Below are positions 46,061-57,535 of a stretch of DNA of 64,000 bases, one piece after another. Made by a program: the position numbers and the translations under genes. The notes beneath the pieces are model-generated. The model ran no database searches. It was not told where the DNA came from and saw only the letters and a program-made list of their open reading frames with translations. Positions within the stretch are counted from its first letter, which is position 1; every line of letters begins with the position of its first letter. The DNA is from Acanthaster planci (lineage: Eukaryota; Echinodermata; Asteroidea; Valvatida; Acanthasteridae), in contig NW_019091538.1 of assembly GCF_001949145.1 (NCBI RefSeq), forward strand, positions 119,815 to 183,814. The letters are read 5' to 3'.

Positions 46061-47475
46061 TCCGACCCCGGTGTCATTGTCTGCTCACGGAAGTAAAGGT
46101 CATAAAATTGACAACAAAACTTGGTTTCCTTTTCATGTGACTCGCTTTATCATTCATATACATAACAAACATTGCATCAATGCATGGTTAGGAGCCATCC
46201 CAATCAAAATACCCACAACAAACTTGGGTTCGTGGTATGAGAAAGCCTAATGCAGGAAATCTGGAGATAAACTTCTCACAGACATCTAGATTGACACACA
46301 ACCTTGTTTGTGGTAGGAGCTCACAACAATATTATTAATAGGCCTACTGAACACGAAGGCGTTCACCCACACAAGACATGCCTGACTACACAACTACTGT
46401 ACTGCGTAATTTTTATTTACACCGTACCGTGGCCTAAGGTTCCCCCGGTGCTAATTTGCGCTTGAATAGAGACTACTACTGACCAAACCAGTCCTAAGGC
46501 GTACAAAACATACTTAATGCATGTACTACAACAAATACATGTCTGTATTTAGTTACAAAAGTTGATACTCCAGAGGTGATAGACCGATAGATTGTGACAC
46601 TATTGAGGTGATTCCTCTTGTGATGGGCAAGTTATTTCTTTGGTGTGTGCGAGAAAAAAGGTTGAATTTTAAATTAATCACCACCATATGATAGCAGCTA
46701 GCTTGATGAGCTAGGATAGCCAAGCTCAAGCAATGTTTTTATTATTATTGTTGTATTTTTCGAGGGTAGGGGGGATGAAATACAAGTACGACGTGACAAA
46801 CATGTGAAAATTTAAGTGGTCATTATATAAGGACTGTTTTCAAGCAGATTGAGATTTCCACTCCTTTCGTTTCTCTTATTTCAGTTTTTCTTTTCCATTA
46901 AAAAGACAACAAAATTTCGAGATTTGTTACTTGAAACATGTTAATGCTGGTCTTCTCGACCAGTGAGATCTCTAGACGTAATACAGTCGTTTTCCAGTTC
47001 CAGATCACAAGAATTATTCAGTCAGATTGCAGCTACAACAAATCCTTTAATTCCAGTGAAATGTGCCAGTGGTCACACATCCACTTTGTGTGCTAGAGAT
47101 GCTACCGTGACCGAATTAATATCAAATTTTAAACTTTTAATTCGGACATACAAGATCGACGAAAGTAGCAACACTTTTTCTCGTTTTGGATCGTCTCTGG
47201 AAAGACGGTAACCACGGCGAGTGGGCCAGTCCATTTTCAGCCAGAACCGTTGTAAAAAGCTTTTTTCTGATGAAAAAAATTCTTAATTTAGCCAAATTTG
47301 GTTCCAAAATAAGAATTCCAATGAATTTTTAAAAAGTGAATCTTGCGTAAATTTCGACTGAACTTTTTCAGCAGCACGGCGCGAGCCAACACGAGTACTA
47401 CCTCGTGCCGCGCATTTGACCATATGCCTTGCTCTATGATTTGACGAACCCATTACGTCACGCATAGAGCCAGGG
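45880..47475. repeat. Duplicated block A: CLN3-2 exon 1 plus upstream DNA
   Basis: Block A starts right after the N at 45879 and ends at the N at 47476. It aligns along its length to block B (47477-49672), with a few percent substitutions and two large indels. Both blocks begin at the same base of CLN3 exon 1 and reach the same place upstream of the gene (GTCACGCATAGAGYCAGGG). Confidence 0.85.
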
Positions 47476-47476
47476 N
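47476..47476. other. Single N joining duplicated blocks A and B
   Basis: The N sits exactly where block A ends and block B starts again at the CLN3-2 exon 1 sequence. It is a mark of a scaffold join. Confidence 0.75.
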
Positions 47477-47657
47477 GATTTCTAATCTTGGTGTTTCTGT
47501 CATTTTGCTGGGCCCCTCTTGGCAAAACCCCAGTTTCTGTCATACTCTCCGCTGGTTCCAATTCTTCTGACATGTCTGATAGTACAGACACGGTATCGGC
47601 AGATCTTCCAACCAAATGTGACAAGTGCAGATCCTGCACCGCATGCACGCCACTCAT
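47477..47657 (-). pseudogene. CLN3: Second copy of CLN3-2 exon 1, cut off at the N (probably the other allele)
   Basis: It encodes the same [20 protein letters not shown] start and the same 60-codon frame as 46060-45880, with one amino-acid difference (LSDMSEE for LLDMSEE). It ends at the N with no splice donor. It is either an allelic copy of exon 1 or a real truncated duplicate; I favour the allelic reading. Confidence 0.7.
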
Positions 47658-48242
47658 TCCGACCCCGGTGTCATTGTCTGCTCACGGAAGTAAAGGTCAT
47701 AAAATTGACAACAAAACTTGGTTTCCTTTTCATGTGACTCGCTTTATCATTTATATACATAACAAACATTGCATCAATGCATGGTTAGGAGCCATCCCAA
47801 TCAAAATACCCACAACAAACTTGGGTTCGTGGTACGAGAAAGCCTAATGCAGGAAATCTGGAGATAAACTTCTCACAGATATCTAGATTGACACACGACC
47901 TTGTTTGTGGTAGGAGTTCACAACAATATTATTAATAGGCCTACTGAACACGAAGGCGTTCACCCACACAAGACATGCCTGACTACACAACTATTGTACA
48001 GCGTAATTTTTATTTACACCGTTCCGTAGCCTACGGTTCCCCCGGTGCTAATTTGCGCTTGAATAGAGACTACTACTGACCAAACCAGTCATAAGGCGTA
48101 GAACCCACAAAGCCACAAAACATAATTAATGCATATACTACAATAAATAAATGTCTAGAGGTGATAGACCGATGGATTGTGACAGTATTGGGGTGATTCC
48201 TCTTCCTGTGATAGGCAAATTATTTCTTTGGTGTGTGTGAGT

Positions 48243-48413
48243 TTGTTTCTGCATGCAATTGGGGACCCTGAACAATAGAGGACAATAAGGTCCCCGATTG
48301 ACGGAGGGTCCCCAATTGACAACTGTGTACAAAACATATGGGTGGTCTCCTAAAAAAGTTAAAGTACAAACAAAAGAGGAACAATAGGGGGTCCCCAGTT
48401 GCAGGCAAATACA
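48243..48413. mobile_element. Hairpin MITE present in block B, absent from block A
   Basis: The ends are inverted: CTGCATGCAATTGGGGACCC at the left, and CTGCAACTGGGGACCCCC when the right is reversed. It is flanked by GTGTGTG on both sides. Block A has the uninterrupted GGTGTGTGCGAGAAAAAAGG, so this is an empty-site/filled-site pair. Confidence 0.65.
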
Positions 48414-50083
48414 CACTTCCATGTGTGTGTGAAAAAAGTTGAATTTTAATCACCGCCATAATAGCAACTAGCTTGATGAGCTATCCTGAGTATAGCCATG
48501 CTCCGAAGCAGTGTTTTTATTATTATTATTGTTGTATTTTTCGAGGTTAAGGGGATAAAATACAAGTACGACGTGACAAACATGTGAAAATTTAAGTGGT
48601 CATTATATAAGGACTGTTTTCAAGCAGATTGAGATTTCCACTCAATTCATTTCTCTTATTTCAGTTTTTCTTTTCCATTAAAAAAACCCAACATTTCCAG
48701 ATTTATTACTTAAAACATGTTAATGCTGGTCTTCGAGTATCCGCAATTACAACCTCGTCTGCATCATTTCCTCTAGGTTTGTTCAACTGTAGCCTATTAC
48801 TGCAGAGTCGAATAAGCAGGTAGGTTATACGGCTAAGCAGAGTGAGTCAGTGATGCTTATTATACCTACAGTAAAAGACTCTCGATATCAAAAACAACTG
48901 CTAGCTGTGCACTGTTGAGCAAAGGAGGATATCAAAAAATTCGAATCCTTGGTGCGTCGCTGCCTGCATGCATTTGAAGCACTGAAGAAGGGGACCGGCA
49001 CCGGAAATGCTCAGTGAAAACTTAACGTATTATTTGGTTGGACGTCGGACAAGTACCGTTTGCCAACTCGACTTCGGACTATTCGACCGGTGAGACAACT
49101 GGACCACGGTTTTTCAAGTCGCCCGATAGGAGAACTCGACTTTGATAGAGAGTCAACTCGACCAGTGAGATCTCTAAATGTACTACAGTCGTTTTCCAGT
49201 TCCAGATCACAAGAATTATTCAGTCAGATATTGCAGCTACAAAAAATCCTTTAATTCCAGTGAAATATGCCAGTGGTCACACATCCACTTTGTGTGCTAG
49301 AGATGCTACCAAATTAATATCAAATTTTAAACTTTTCATTCGGACATACAGGATCGACAAAAGTGGCAACACTTTTCCTCGTTTTGGATCGGTTTCTGGA
49401 AAGTAACCACGGCGAGTGGCCAGACCATTTTCAGCTAGAACCATAGTAAAAAGCTTATTTTCTGATGAAAAATTTCTTAATTTAGAGAAATTGGTTCAAA
49501 AATAAGAATTCCAATAAATTTTAAAAAGTGAATCTTGCGTAAATTTCGACTGAACTTTTTCAGCAGCACGGCGCGAGCCAACACGAGTACTACCTCGTGC
49601 CGCGCATTTGACCATATGCCTTGCTTTATGATTTGACGAACCCATTACGTCACGCATAGAGTCAGGGCCTATGCGTCCCGTACATTTCTGCATCGGAGAT
49701 GAGTTCGCGACATATATTGCGTGCATGCATGCACTTAATGCGTGATCCAAAACTTGGAAACAATATGGTTTTCGGCCAATTTTAATAAAACCTAACGCTG
49801 AAAGTCATTTTGAATAAATACGCATTAGATGCGTCTTCCAATTTTTAGTAACATGCATTGAAACCCTGTGGACTTTCTTAAAAACAGCAATAAACATGTA
49901 CAGTATGTCATGTTCCCGCCCCACGTTAAATCCCATGCGCTCGCATACGCACCTAGCACTAGTCGCATTTCAAGCACGAATTAGCACCACCACAGCAAAA
50001 ATCCTAGGCTACGGTGTAAAAAAAAATACGTGAAAAATAAACAGCGCCCTCACTAGGACTAACCTGCTTAAAAAAATCTCAAA

Positions 50084-53000
50084 ATGGCCGAATTATTGTT
50101 GGACCCAAATATTCGACTCTGGGTCGTTTTACCCATCGTATTTATCACATTTTTCGTGGGAATCATCAGGCACTATGTCAGTTTACTCCTCACATCACAG
50201 AAGAAAGTCAGTCTACAGCAAGTGTCTGACGGGTAAATGAAACGGTTATATTTTTGGCTAGGGGCTAATTAGTCATTGTATGGTAGTCATGACATTGCAA
50301 GTCTTGTTGAAGTTGAATTGAGGTCTCCTTCCGTGTGACTTGCGGCCATACAACTGTAGTGTTGGGTTCGTAACGCTGTGGGTTCTGAATGCAGTCCCTG
50401 GGTTATGTCAAATCAGTTTACATTTACGGTATAAAAATTCCACTTTCTCAATGAAATCTTCCCTCAAACAGCCGTTGAAACTGATGCATAGGCAGATAGG
50501 CCCCTCTCTTAAATCAGATCTAGGCCTACAGGCCAGATGGTGGGTTTTAAGATATAAGATGGTTTCGAGTCAACTCGGACCCAAACCAACTCGAACCCAT
50601 GCCAACTCGGACCCAGTTCTAACCATGCTAACCCAGACCCATGACCAACTCGGACCCAATACTAACTTGGACCTACAACCAACTTGGACCCACCCTGTGT
50701 CAACTCGGACCCAACCCCAGGAGCGTGATTATCTTGTTAAAATTTAGATTTTGTCCACTTTTACATTTTAGCATTTGGTAAATGACACTTTTGCACTGCA
50801 TGCTGCCAAGATGTAACGTCCTCTGTACACATAATGCAGGGAAACAGTGGCACAGACTTCCCAGAATTTCTCAGTTTTTAAGTTTGAACAGGCATGGTGG
50901 TTGAAAACCGTACAGGACTAGATTTGATATCAGTGATGTCTTGGAACAAGTGATAAATAGCTGATGAGCGTTGTATTTTTATGGTTGCCCATTCCTTTGA
51001 TGTCTTATTTGCCGCTTGTAATCTAGAATCTTAATCGGTTATTAGCTTCCGAGGTACCGGCGTGATTAACCACAAAGAGACTGATTTTGTCACCTACCAT
51101 TCTTGAAACCCTATGATCGGGGAATGGGAGCTTGGGACAACCAATGGGAGCAGCTTTTGGAGTGTGATTGACAGTACCAAATCATTGAAGCCCTTTCTCC
51201 GAATTTTTTTGGCACTCCAGATCAACAGAAGAAATCGAATGAACTTTCACTAAATAGCCCCCAAAGTCTTTGTTGCAATAAAAAGCCACAGATAGGCCCT
51301 TCTGCTGTACATAAGAGATGCTGCATGCGTACAACACATACTGCAGATATACATCAATATCACAAACACTGACCTTTTGTAGTGTCTGATGGTGTTGACT
51401 TGAGTTGAGGTGGGTCCGAGTTGGTTGTGGGTCCGAGATGGTCGTGGGTCCGAGTTAGTATTGGGTCTGAGTTGGTTGTGGGTCCGAGTTGGCATGGGTC
51501 CGAGTTGGAATGTGTCCGAGTTGGTTTGGGTCCAAGTTGGAATGGGTCCGAGCTGGTTTGGGTCTGAGTTGACCTGATCCCTTTAAGACCATGTGACTGA
51601 CTGTTTGTTGAAAAAAAGGGCCTAGGCTAGGAGCTTTTCACCACCATCCCACTCTCCTGACAAACATGACCCAAACACATTGCACACTTTGCATGCATTA
51701 CACAGTGCGCGTGCTTCAGGTAAAACATCAATAAATGTACATGTACTAGGCCTAGTCATGCTTATACATGTTATAGTAGGCCGGCATAATTGGGCTGCAT
51801 TCGAAAACCCATAGCATTGCGAATGCCAAACCCATAGCAAATTGTAGGGCTGCAACTTAGTGCAAGTCAAACAGAGTAGTAACTTGCAGTTCTGTAAGTA
51901 ATTCAGAACTTAAGTTCACCACTGTTCACATAGTTAAACTTCAGCGAAACTAACCAAACAGTAGAGATGTGCAGTGCCAAAACGTTTGGTTTTGGCAAAA
52001 GGAACGTTGCTCTATGTGGAGCCTGTAAGGATAATTCTAGAAATTAGGGCTCCAAAGGGTGACTCTTGGTGTCCCTGGTACATCTGACCTTTGTTATTTG
52101 ACATGGAAATATCACCGGAATTGATTCAAACTGTTACTATTTGTTTGGCAGGTAATTTGCAAAAATTCATCACTCCTAGAAATTAGAAAAATGTGTTCTG
52201 AACTTACAAAATCATATGTCAGATGTGACCGGGACACGAGAAAACCAATGGACTCCTAATTTCTGGAATTACCCGCAAGTACCTGTACATACAATGATTT
52301 GGAGCCTAAAAAGGATCATTTGATGTTGGTAGGCCTATGCTTAAATAAGGGAGTTGATCAGAGATAGATTTCCAAATCTTTTAGGGGGTTAACTACATGT
52401 AAGCTAATGGAACCTGAGGGACAACATGTACATGTACATGTATGTATAGTCATGATAGTCAACCATGCCCATCTCATCCGGAGATGCTAGAGCAGTCCTC
52501 GATTTACAAAAAAAGTGGCATGCACTGGTGCATGTGGACCAAAAAACCTACATGCACCAGGAAAAACCTACATGTGTCAATTTTGCGAATATCAGTAGCG
52601 CATATTCCTGTATACAATGATTCTCACCACGATTACACTTGATCCTGCAAGGAGGATCAGATCTGGTTAGAGCAATCAAGCGAGGGGGATCAGATCCGTG
52701 CCGTGTTTAAACTGGATTCTGATCCCGTGTGGCATCGATAGAGCGATGCAACCTCGGGGCAAAGGGTATTTGAACAGGTCACTGATTATGCGCACTTGAG
52801 CAAAACGGCAGCCATTACGCACAAAACTCGAGCCCGCATATTTGTATACTTTGCACTGTATACACAAATGTACATGTACGTCTTGTCCTTTCTCACGTAG
52901 TAGCGGTAAACGAAAGTTGGACAGGCAACGCGGAAAGAGAATGGGAATGGGCAAGTACCAGTTTACTACCAAATCGCCGTGAAAAGTACACTGGTTTAAT

Positions 53001-56000
53001 TGGGAACCAGCGTAATGCTTGTTACATGGGCGCTGCGTGTTCATGTACAGTGTACATACGTACATGACATGTACCTGTACTGTGTGGAAGACACAGACGT
53101 GTTTTTCGCACACTTCAAGGCTTAGTTGTCAAAGTTGTCTTATCAGACAACTGGGTAAATGTTCAAGTTGTCCCATTCACCGTGTGCCTCAGTGGTCGAG
53201 TTGTCTCGACTGGAGTCGGTAAATGGTCGAGTTGTCCAATACCTGTTCATATACATGTACATGTATTCCGCTTAAAAGTTTGTTCACATTTTGTTTCAGC
53301 CAAGCATTGATGAGGAGTAGACTTCTGAGGGAAAATGGCAAATTTATTCCGAGACAGGTAAAATCAATTGAAATGAATGGTTTTCTACACAGAACATTAT
53401 GCTTGGCATTACATGGTAGTATTAGATACAATAATGTTGCACTGTTAAAAGTGTAGGGAGAGTTATCATTAAGTGTAATGTAGTTTGAAGTAGTAAACCC
53501 AGCCTTAGAAATCTTGTAAAATTCAAAGCGGTATTGGTTGATCTGAATGGGTTCCAGAATCAGGACAAAGTAAGGTCCAATTTTTTTGGTTGGTATTATT
53601 TCTGCCATTGTGGGGTGTTTCATATGTAAACAAGGGAGGTGTGTAAATATTTTTTCCACACTTAACACATTTATTTACTTGTCAGTTGAAATCCCAAGCA
53701 TGAAACCTGTGTTACTGCTTTCTGTAATTCATGGCACATTTTCCTTTGTGTATTCAACTTTGGTGTCTGTATAAACTTACAAACCACCTGGTGGAGANNN
53801 NNNNNNNNNNNNNNNNNNNNNNNNNNNNNNNNNNNNNNNNNNNNNNNNNNNNNNNNNNNNNNNNNNNNNNNNNNNNNNNNNNNNNNNNNNNNNNNNNNNN
53901 NNNNNNNNNNNNNNNNNNNNNNNNNNNNNNNNNNNNNNNNNNNNNNNNNNNNNNNNNNNNNNNNNNNNNNNNNNNNNNNNNNNNNNNNNNNNNNNNNNNN
54001 NNNNNNNNNNNNNNNNNNNNNNNNNNNNNNNNNNNNNNNNNNNNNNNNNNNNNNNNNNNNNNNNNNNNNNNNNNNNNNNNNNNNNNNNNNNNNNNNNNNN
54101 NNNNNNNNNNNNNNNNNNNNNNNNNNNNNNNNNNNNNNNNNNNNNNNNNNNNNNNNNNNNNNNNNNNNNNNNNNNNNNNNNNNNNNNNNNNNNNNNNNNN
54201 NNNNNNNNNNNNNNNNNNNNNNNNNNNNNNNNNNNNNNNNNNNNNNNNNNNNNNNNNNNNNNNNNNNNNNNNNNNNNNNNNNNNNNNNNNNNNNNNNNNN
54301 NNNNNNNNNNNNNNNNNNNNNNNNNNNNNNNNNNNNNNNNNNNNNNNNNNNNNNNNNNNNNNNNNNNNNNNNNNNNNNNNNNNNNNNNNNNNNNNNNNNN
54401 NNNNNNNNNNNNNNNNNNNNNNNNNNNNNNNNNNNNNNNNNNNNNNNNNNNNNNNNNNNNNNNNNNNNNNNNNNNNNNNNNNNNNNNNNNNNNNNNNNNN
54501 NNNNNNNNNNNNNNNNNNNNNNNNNNNNNNNNNNNNNNNNNNNNNNNNNNNNNNNNNNNNNNNNNNNNNNNNNNNNNNNNNNNNNNNNNNNNNNNNNNNN
54601 NNNNNNNNNNNNNNNNNNNNNNCCCTGTAAGCCCATCACAAGTCATTCACTCTTAAGCCAAGTCGCAAGCCATTCAAATGAACTGTCACAAAAGCATTCC
54701 TTACAGTTGGCTTTATGATTGGAAGGGACTTGTGAAGGGACTCTGCTACAAGCCTAGGCCCAAGAAGATTGATATTTGATAGCGTACATGGACATGTAGC
54801 TTTAAGCTGTTGCTACGGGGTCATGGCTTGGTTATCAATCAATCAATGGATCAATCAATCAAGCATTCATTTTGTTCTTCCTTCAGATCCCTCCATGCTG
54901 ACAGACATGCTGAAAGGAAACTTGACCAACATCCTGCCCATGATCGTCATAGGTGGATGGATCAACTGGACCTTCTCAGGATTTGTAATCAGTAAGACAA
55001 AGAGATTCATCTGAATCTTACCAAAAATGCACTCACTTAAGAAAGTACCGTCATTCCAAAGAGTGTTGCCTTTCTTCCAGACGTTTGCAATGGTTGTGAT
55101 TATATAAGGTCACTGACTGACTGGAGACTTGTCAAAGAAAGTTGAACGTCTGTGAAGAAAAAAAGCATCTTAATATGCGACCAGAGTCAGAGATATCCGC
55201 TTATCTTGTTCCTCTCCAGTTTTGTTGGTGTCAAGTTTATTCCAACCTTTAATCCTCATACCACAGCATCAAAACACGAAGTAGACAGCCTCTAGGAGAG
55301 CAAGAGAAGATTGTGGTCAGTTGGATGTAACGAATAAAGTGGGATTTTATCATTTTGATCACGTATTTGCTTTTACAGCCAAGGTCCCCTTCCCGTTGAC
55401 GTTACGCTTCAAGCCCATGCTCCAGCGTGGCGTAGAGCTAGCCTCCCTGGATGCCTCCTGGGTCAGCTCCGCCAGCTGGTACTTTCTGAATGTCTTTGGT
55501 CTGCGGAGTGTCTACTCGTTGATACTCGGGGAAAATAACGGTGAGGATACAGCGCATTGTGTGCATCAACCCGTAGATCAGTTATTTGGAGTTGCACCAC
55601 TTTGGTTCTGAGAAGAGTGCATTTTAAATCTAAGAGGTTTCAGTCGACGGTAGCTATTATCCTTATATCATTCTTGACAAAGCCAGCTTTACTGAAATGC
55701 AAGCTTTGAGTTTACCAAGGATTTCAAAAGGTAACCATATATTAGGGCTGAGTCAATTTGAATAATTCACTATTCGAATATTCGACCTTCAATGTGGTCG
55801 AATATCTAAATATTCGGTCGTACCGACCCACAGATTGTTGAGGAACAAACCATATACAAAATCAGTTGAAATAACGGACGCAATTGTACACTATAATCAC
55901 TATAATAGCTTTTCACATCTACGAGTATCTCCAGCCATGATTTAGCAAGATTTAACAGACGAACAATAATTCTTTTCCTATTAAAAATGTATATTCCTTT

Positions 56001-57535
56001 TAGATTATTTAATGAATAATGTACTTTTCAAATCGCTGTAAGGTTTTTGTCACTTCTTATTAAAATTTACTTGGAACAAGCCTCCATAGTGCAATTTTTC
56101 TCGTTTAAATAAAAGAAAGCTCTCCCTTTCTTTTCATTAAGTTTGCATTCGAATATTCAAATTCGAAAAAAGATATTCGAATATTCGATGATCGAACGAA
56201 TATTCGGTTATTCAGATATTTGGCACAGCCTTACCATATACAGTCAAGCCTCATTAATAAGAGCACTGTTAATACAAGATTCTGCTTACAGCAAAGAAAT
56301 CTTCAGGTCCAAGTCTTTTTTTTTTTTCATTGTTTTCATTCCTGATAATACCAGGCTCCTGTTATAACAAGGTAATTTTGCCAAGTTCGAAGAGCTTCTT
56401 TTTAACGAGGTTCGACTGTATGCCATTCGCTGAAAAAATCAGGTGTCCAAGTAATAGATAAAACAAAAGTTCCAAAGGTAAAGAAATTTTTGGATGATGT
56501 CTAGAACAATCCCAGAATGCTTCTCATTGGAATCCTGACTTCCATAACAAATTTGTCATGACCAGTTCCATTGTGCCCCCCAGTGGGTAGCCAGTCAGTG
56601 TAAACAGTCCAAGAAAATATTCCAGGTTTAATTATTGTTTGTAATGAAATTGAATCCCAGGTCTCATGTCTGTGTTTCTCCCATGTGACCCGTAAGATGT
56701 GTTCACTCCAAATTTGGCATTCCTTTGTCATTAATGTTTGCAATTCTTGGTCGCAGCGGCTGACCAGGCTCGCTTGATGCAGCAACAGATGAGCATGAGC
56801 CAGCCAATGGGAGCCAACCCTGACCCCATGAAGGCATTCAAGGTCAGTTCCGATTGGTCAGAGACTTCAGAGTTCCAGGGATTAAAGGGCCAATCATTAT
56901 GCAGTGCATTCAAGATTGTCTGCCTTGCACGTAGGATCTGATTTTTAAGCAGGGGTTTTTGCCTTATTCGCAATAGATGAACGTCGAGCTACCTGTGCTA
57001 TAGGGGAAAGGTTTCATTACTTCATGGGGGCTTTTGTGTAAAGTAACTTCTTGTTAATGCTTTTCCTGGCCTACAGCTTTGGCCACAATGCTTTTCCGCC
57101 ATTAATGGGGGCCTCTTGAGTGTAGAATGCTTTTTTGGTCAGGTTGGCCTGAAAGTAGAGAATTTGGAATGTGCAATCACTTTCAGGCTTATATAAATTG
57201 GTATTTCAAGCAAGTTCTTTTTGAAGTTAGCATGTGCTTTTTTGGTGCTCAGTGCCTATGATCTCTGTGAGAATAACAAAGCTCTCTGTCTCTACAAATG
57301 TATATTTCTTCTAGTTCCTTGAAATGGGTGCCTTGCCTAAGATTCCCATAAATCACTTGTCATGAAGTTTCTGACAGATACGCCATGTTTATTGCAGGCG
57401 GAGTGGGAAGCCTTGGAAATCTGTGGTCATAAATGGGCCCTGGAGAACGTCGAAGATGAACTCATCGAAAGAAGCCCCACTCCCATCGTGCCCTACGGCC
57501 AACACAACTTCTTAACCAAGATGAAAGTCAAATGA
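50084..57535 (+). CDS. EMC3: EMC3, ER membrane protein complex subunit 3 (one exon hidden by N gap)
   Basis: Core subunit of the ER membrane insertase EMC, with an Oxa1-type fold and three membrane helices. Visible exons: 50084-50232, 53300-53357, 54887-54991, 55379-55540, 56757-56842, 57398-57535. Recognised by [20 protein letters not shown] at the N-terminus, [85 protein letters not shown] and EWEALE. The human protein has about 30 residues between the second and third visible exons; these should be encoded in the 53798-54622 gap. Phases bracket it: exon 2 ends in phase 0 and the exon at 54887 starts with two bases of a codon. The last 25 residues (from ERSPTPIV to KMKVK) do not resemble the human C-terminus. 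Confidence 0.93.
50569..51583. mobile_element. TU-like foldback element with tandem-repeat arms (EMC3 intron 1)
   Basis: The left arm (50569-50722) consists of about nine degenerate units of AACTCGGACCCAAACC. The right arm (51408-51583) has about ten units of the complement, GTGGGTCCGAGTTGGTT (16-17 bp). The outer ends match in inverted orientation. About 690 bp of ordinary-looking AT-rich DNA lies between the arms. Sea urchin TU foldback transposons are known to have inverted repeats composed of short tandem repeats, which is the same architecture. Confidence 0.7.
53798..54622. other. Assembly gap of 825 N
   Basis: A run of N inside the EMC3 gene. It very likely hides the exon for residues after FIPRQ up to the PxSPMT-like segment. 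Nothing else can be said about it. Confidence 0.95.
54623..54760. mobile_element. Truncated copy of the 58589-58766 hAT-like MITE, at the gap edge
   Basis: It shares CCATCACAAGTC, CATTCAAATGA and AAAGCATTCCTT in the same order with the element at 58589-58766. The left end is lost in the N gap. A repeat at the gap edge may explain why assembly failed here. Confidence 0.6.
55743..56233. mobile_element. hAT-like MITE with TAGGGCTG ends (EMC3 intron 5)
   Basis: Inverted termini TAGGGCTGAGTCAA and (reversed) TAAGGCTGTGCCAA. Subterminal ATTCGAATATTCG-type repeats occur on both sides. The flanks CCATATAT (55735-55742) and CCATATAC (56234-56241) form a 7/8 target duplication of the 8-bp size typical of hAT elements. 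No transposase ORF. Confidence 0.75.
56241..56418. mobile_element. pogo/Tigger-like MITE (EMC3 intron 5)
   Basis: A 178-bp element with inverted ends CAGTCAAGCCTCATTAATA and (reversed) CAGTCGAACCTCGTTAAAA, flanked by TA at 56239-56240 and 56419-56420. These are classical features of the pogo branch of Tc1/mariner. No ORF. Confidence 0.75.

Larger units (their letters stand above)
47477..49672. repeat. Duplicated block B: second copy of CLN3-2 exon 1 plus upstream DNA
   Basis: Homologous to block A, but with about 170 bp inserted at 48243-48413 and about 415 bp extra at 48741-49156. It continues without interruption into the EMC3 upstream region, so B is the copy physically linked to EMC3 in this assembly. 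Confidence 0.85.
46061..50083. other. Divergent upstream region of CLN3-2 (-) and EMC3 (+)
   Basis: It holds blocks A (part) and B, then 49673-50083 immediately upstream of EMC3. If one of A or B is an assembly duplicate, the true distance between the CLN3-2 and EMC3 start codons is about 2.4 kb. No TATA box is seen. The EMC3 start context is favourable (AAAATGG). Confidence 0.5.

Noticed and set aside
45891-46250. 119-codon + strand ORF, repeated at 47488-47847
   Set aside because: It is the antisense of CLN3-2 exon 1 in blocks A and B. Conservation between the copies only reflects the duplication.
50340-50747. 135-codon + strand ORF with [16 protein letters not shown]-type repeats
   Set aside because: Its repetitive half is the translation of the TU-like foldback arm. 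It lies in EMC3 intron 1 with no splice or homology support.
53671-54646. Long open frames of about 300 codons on both strands
   Set aside because: They consist almost entirely of the N gap, which is read as unknown residues.
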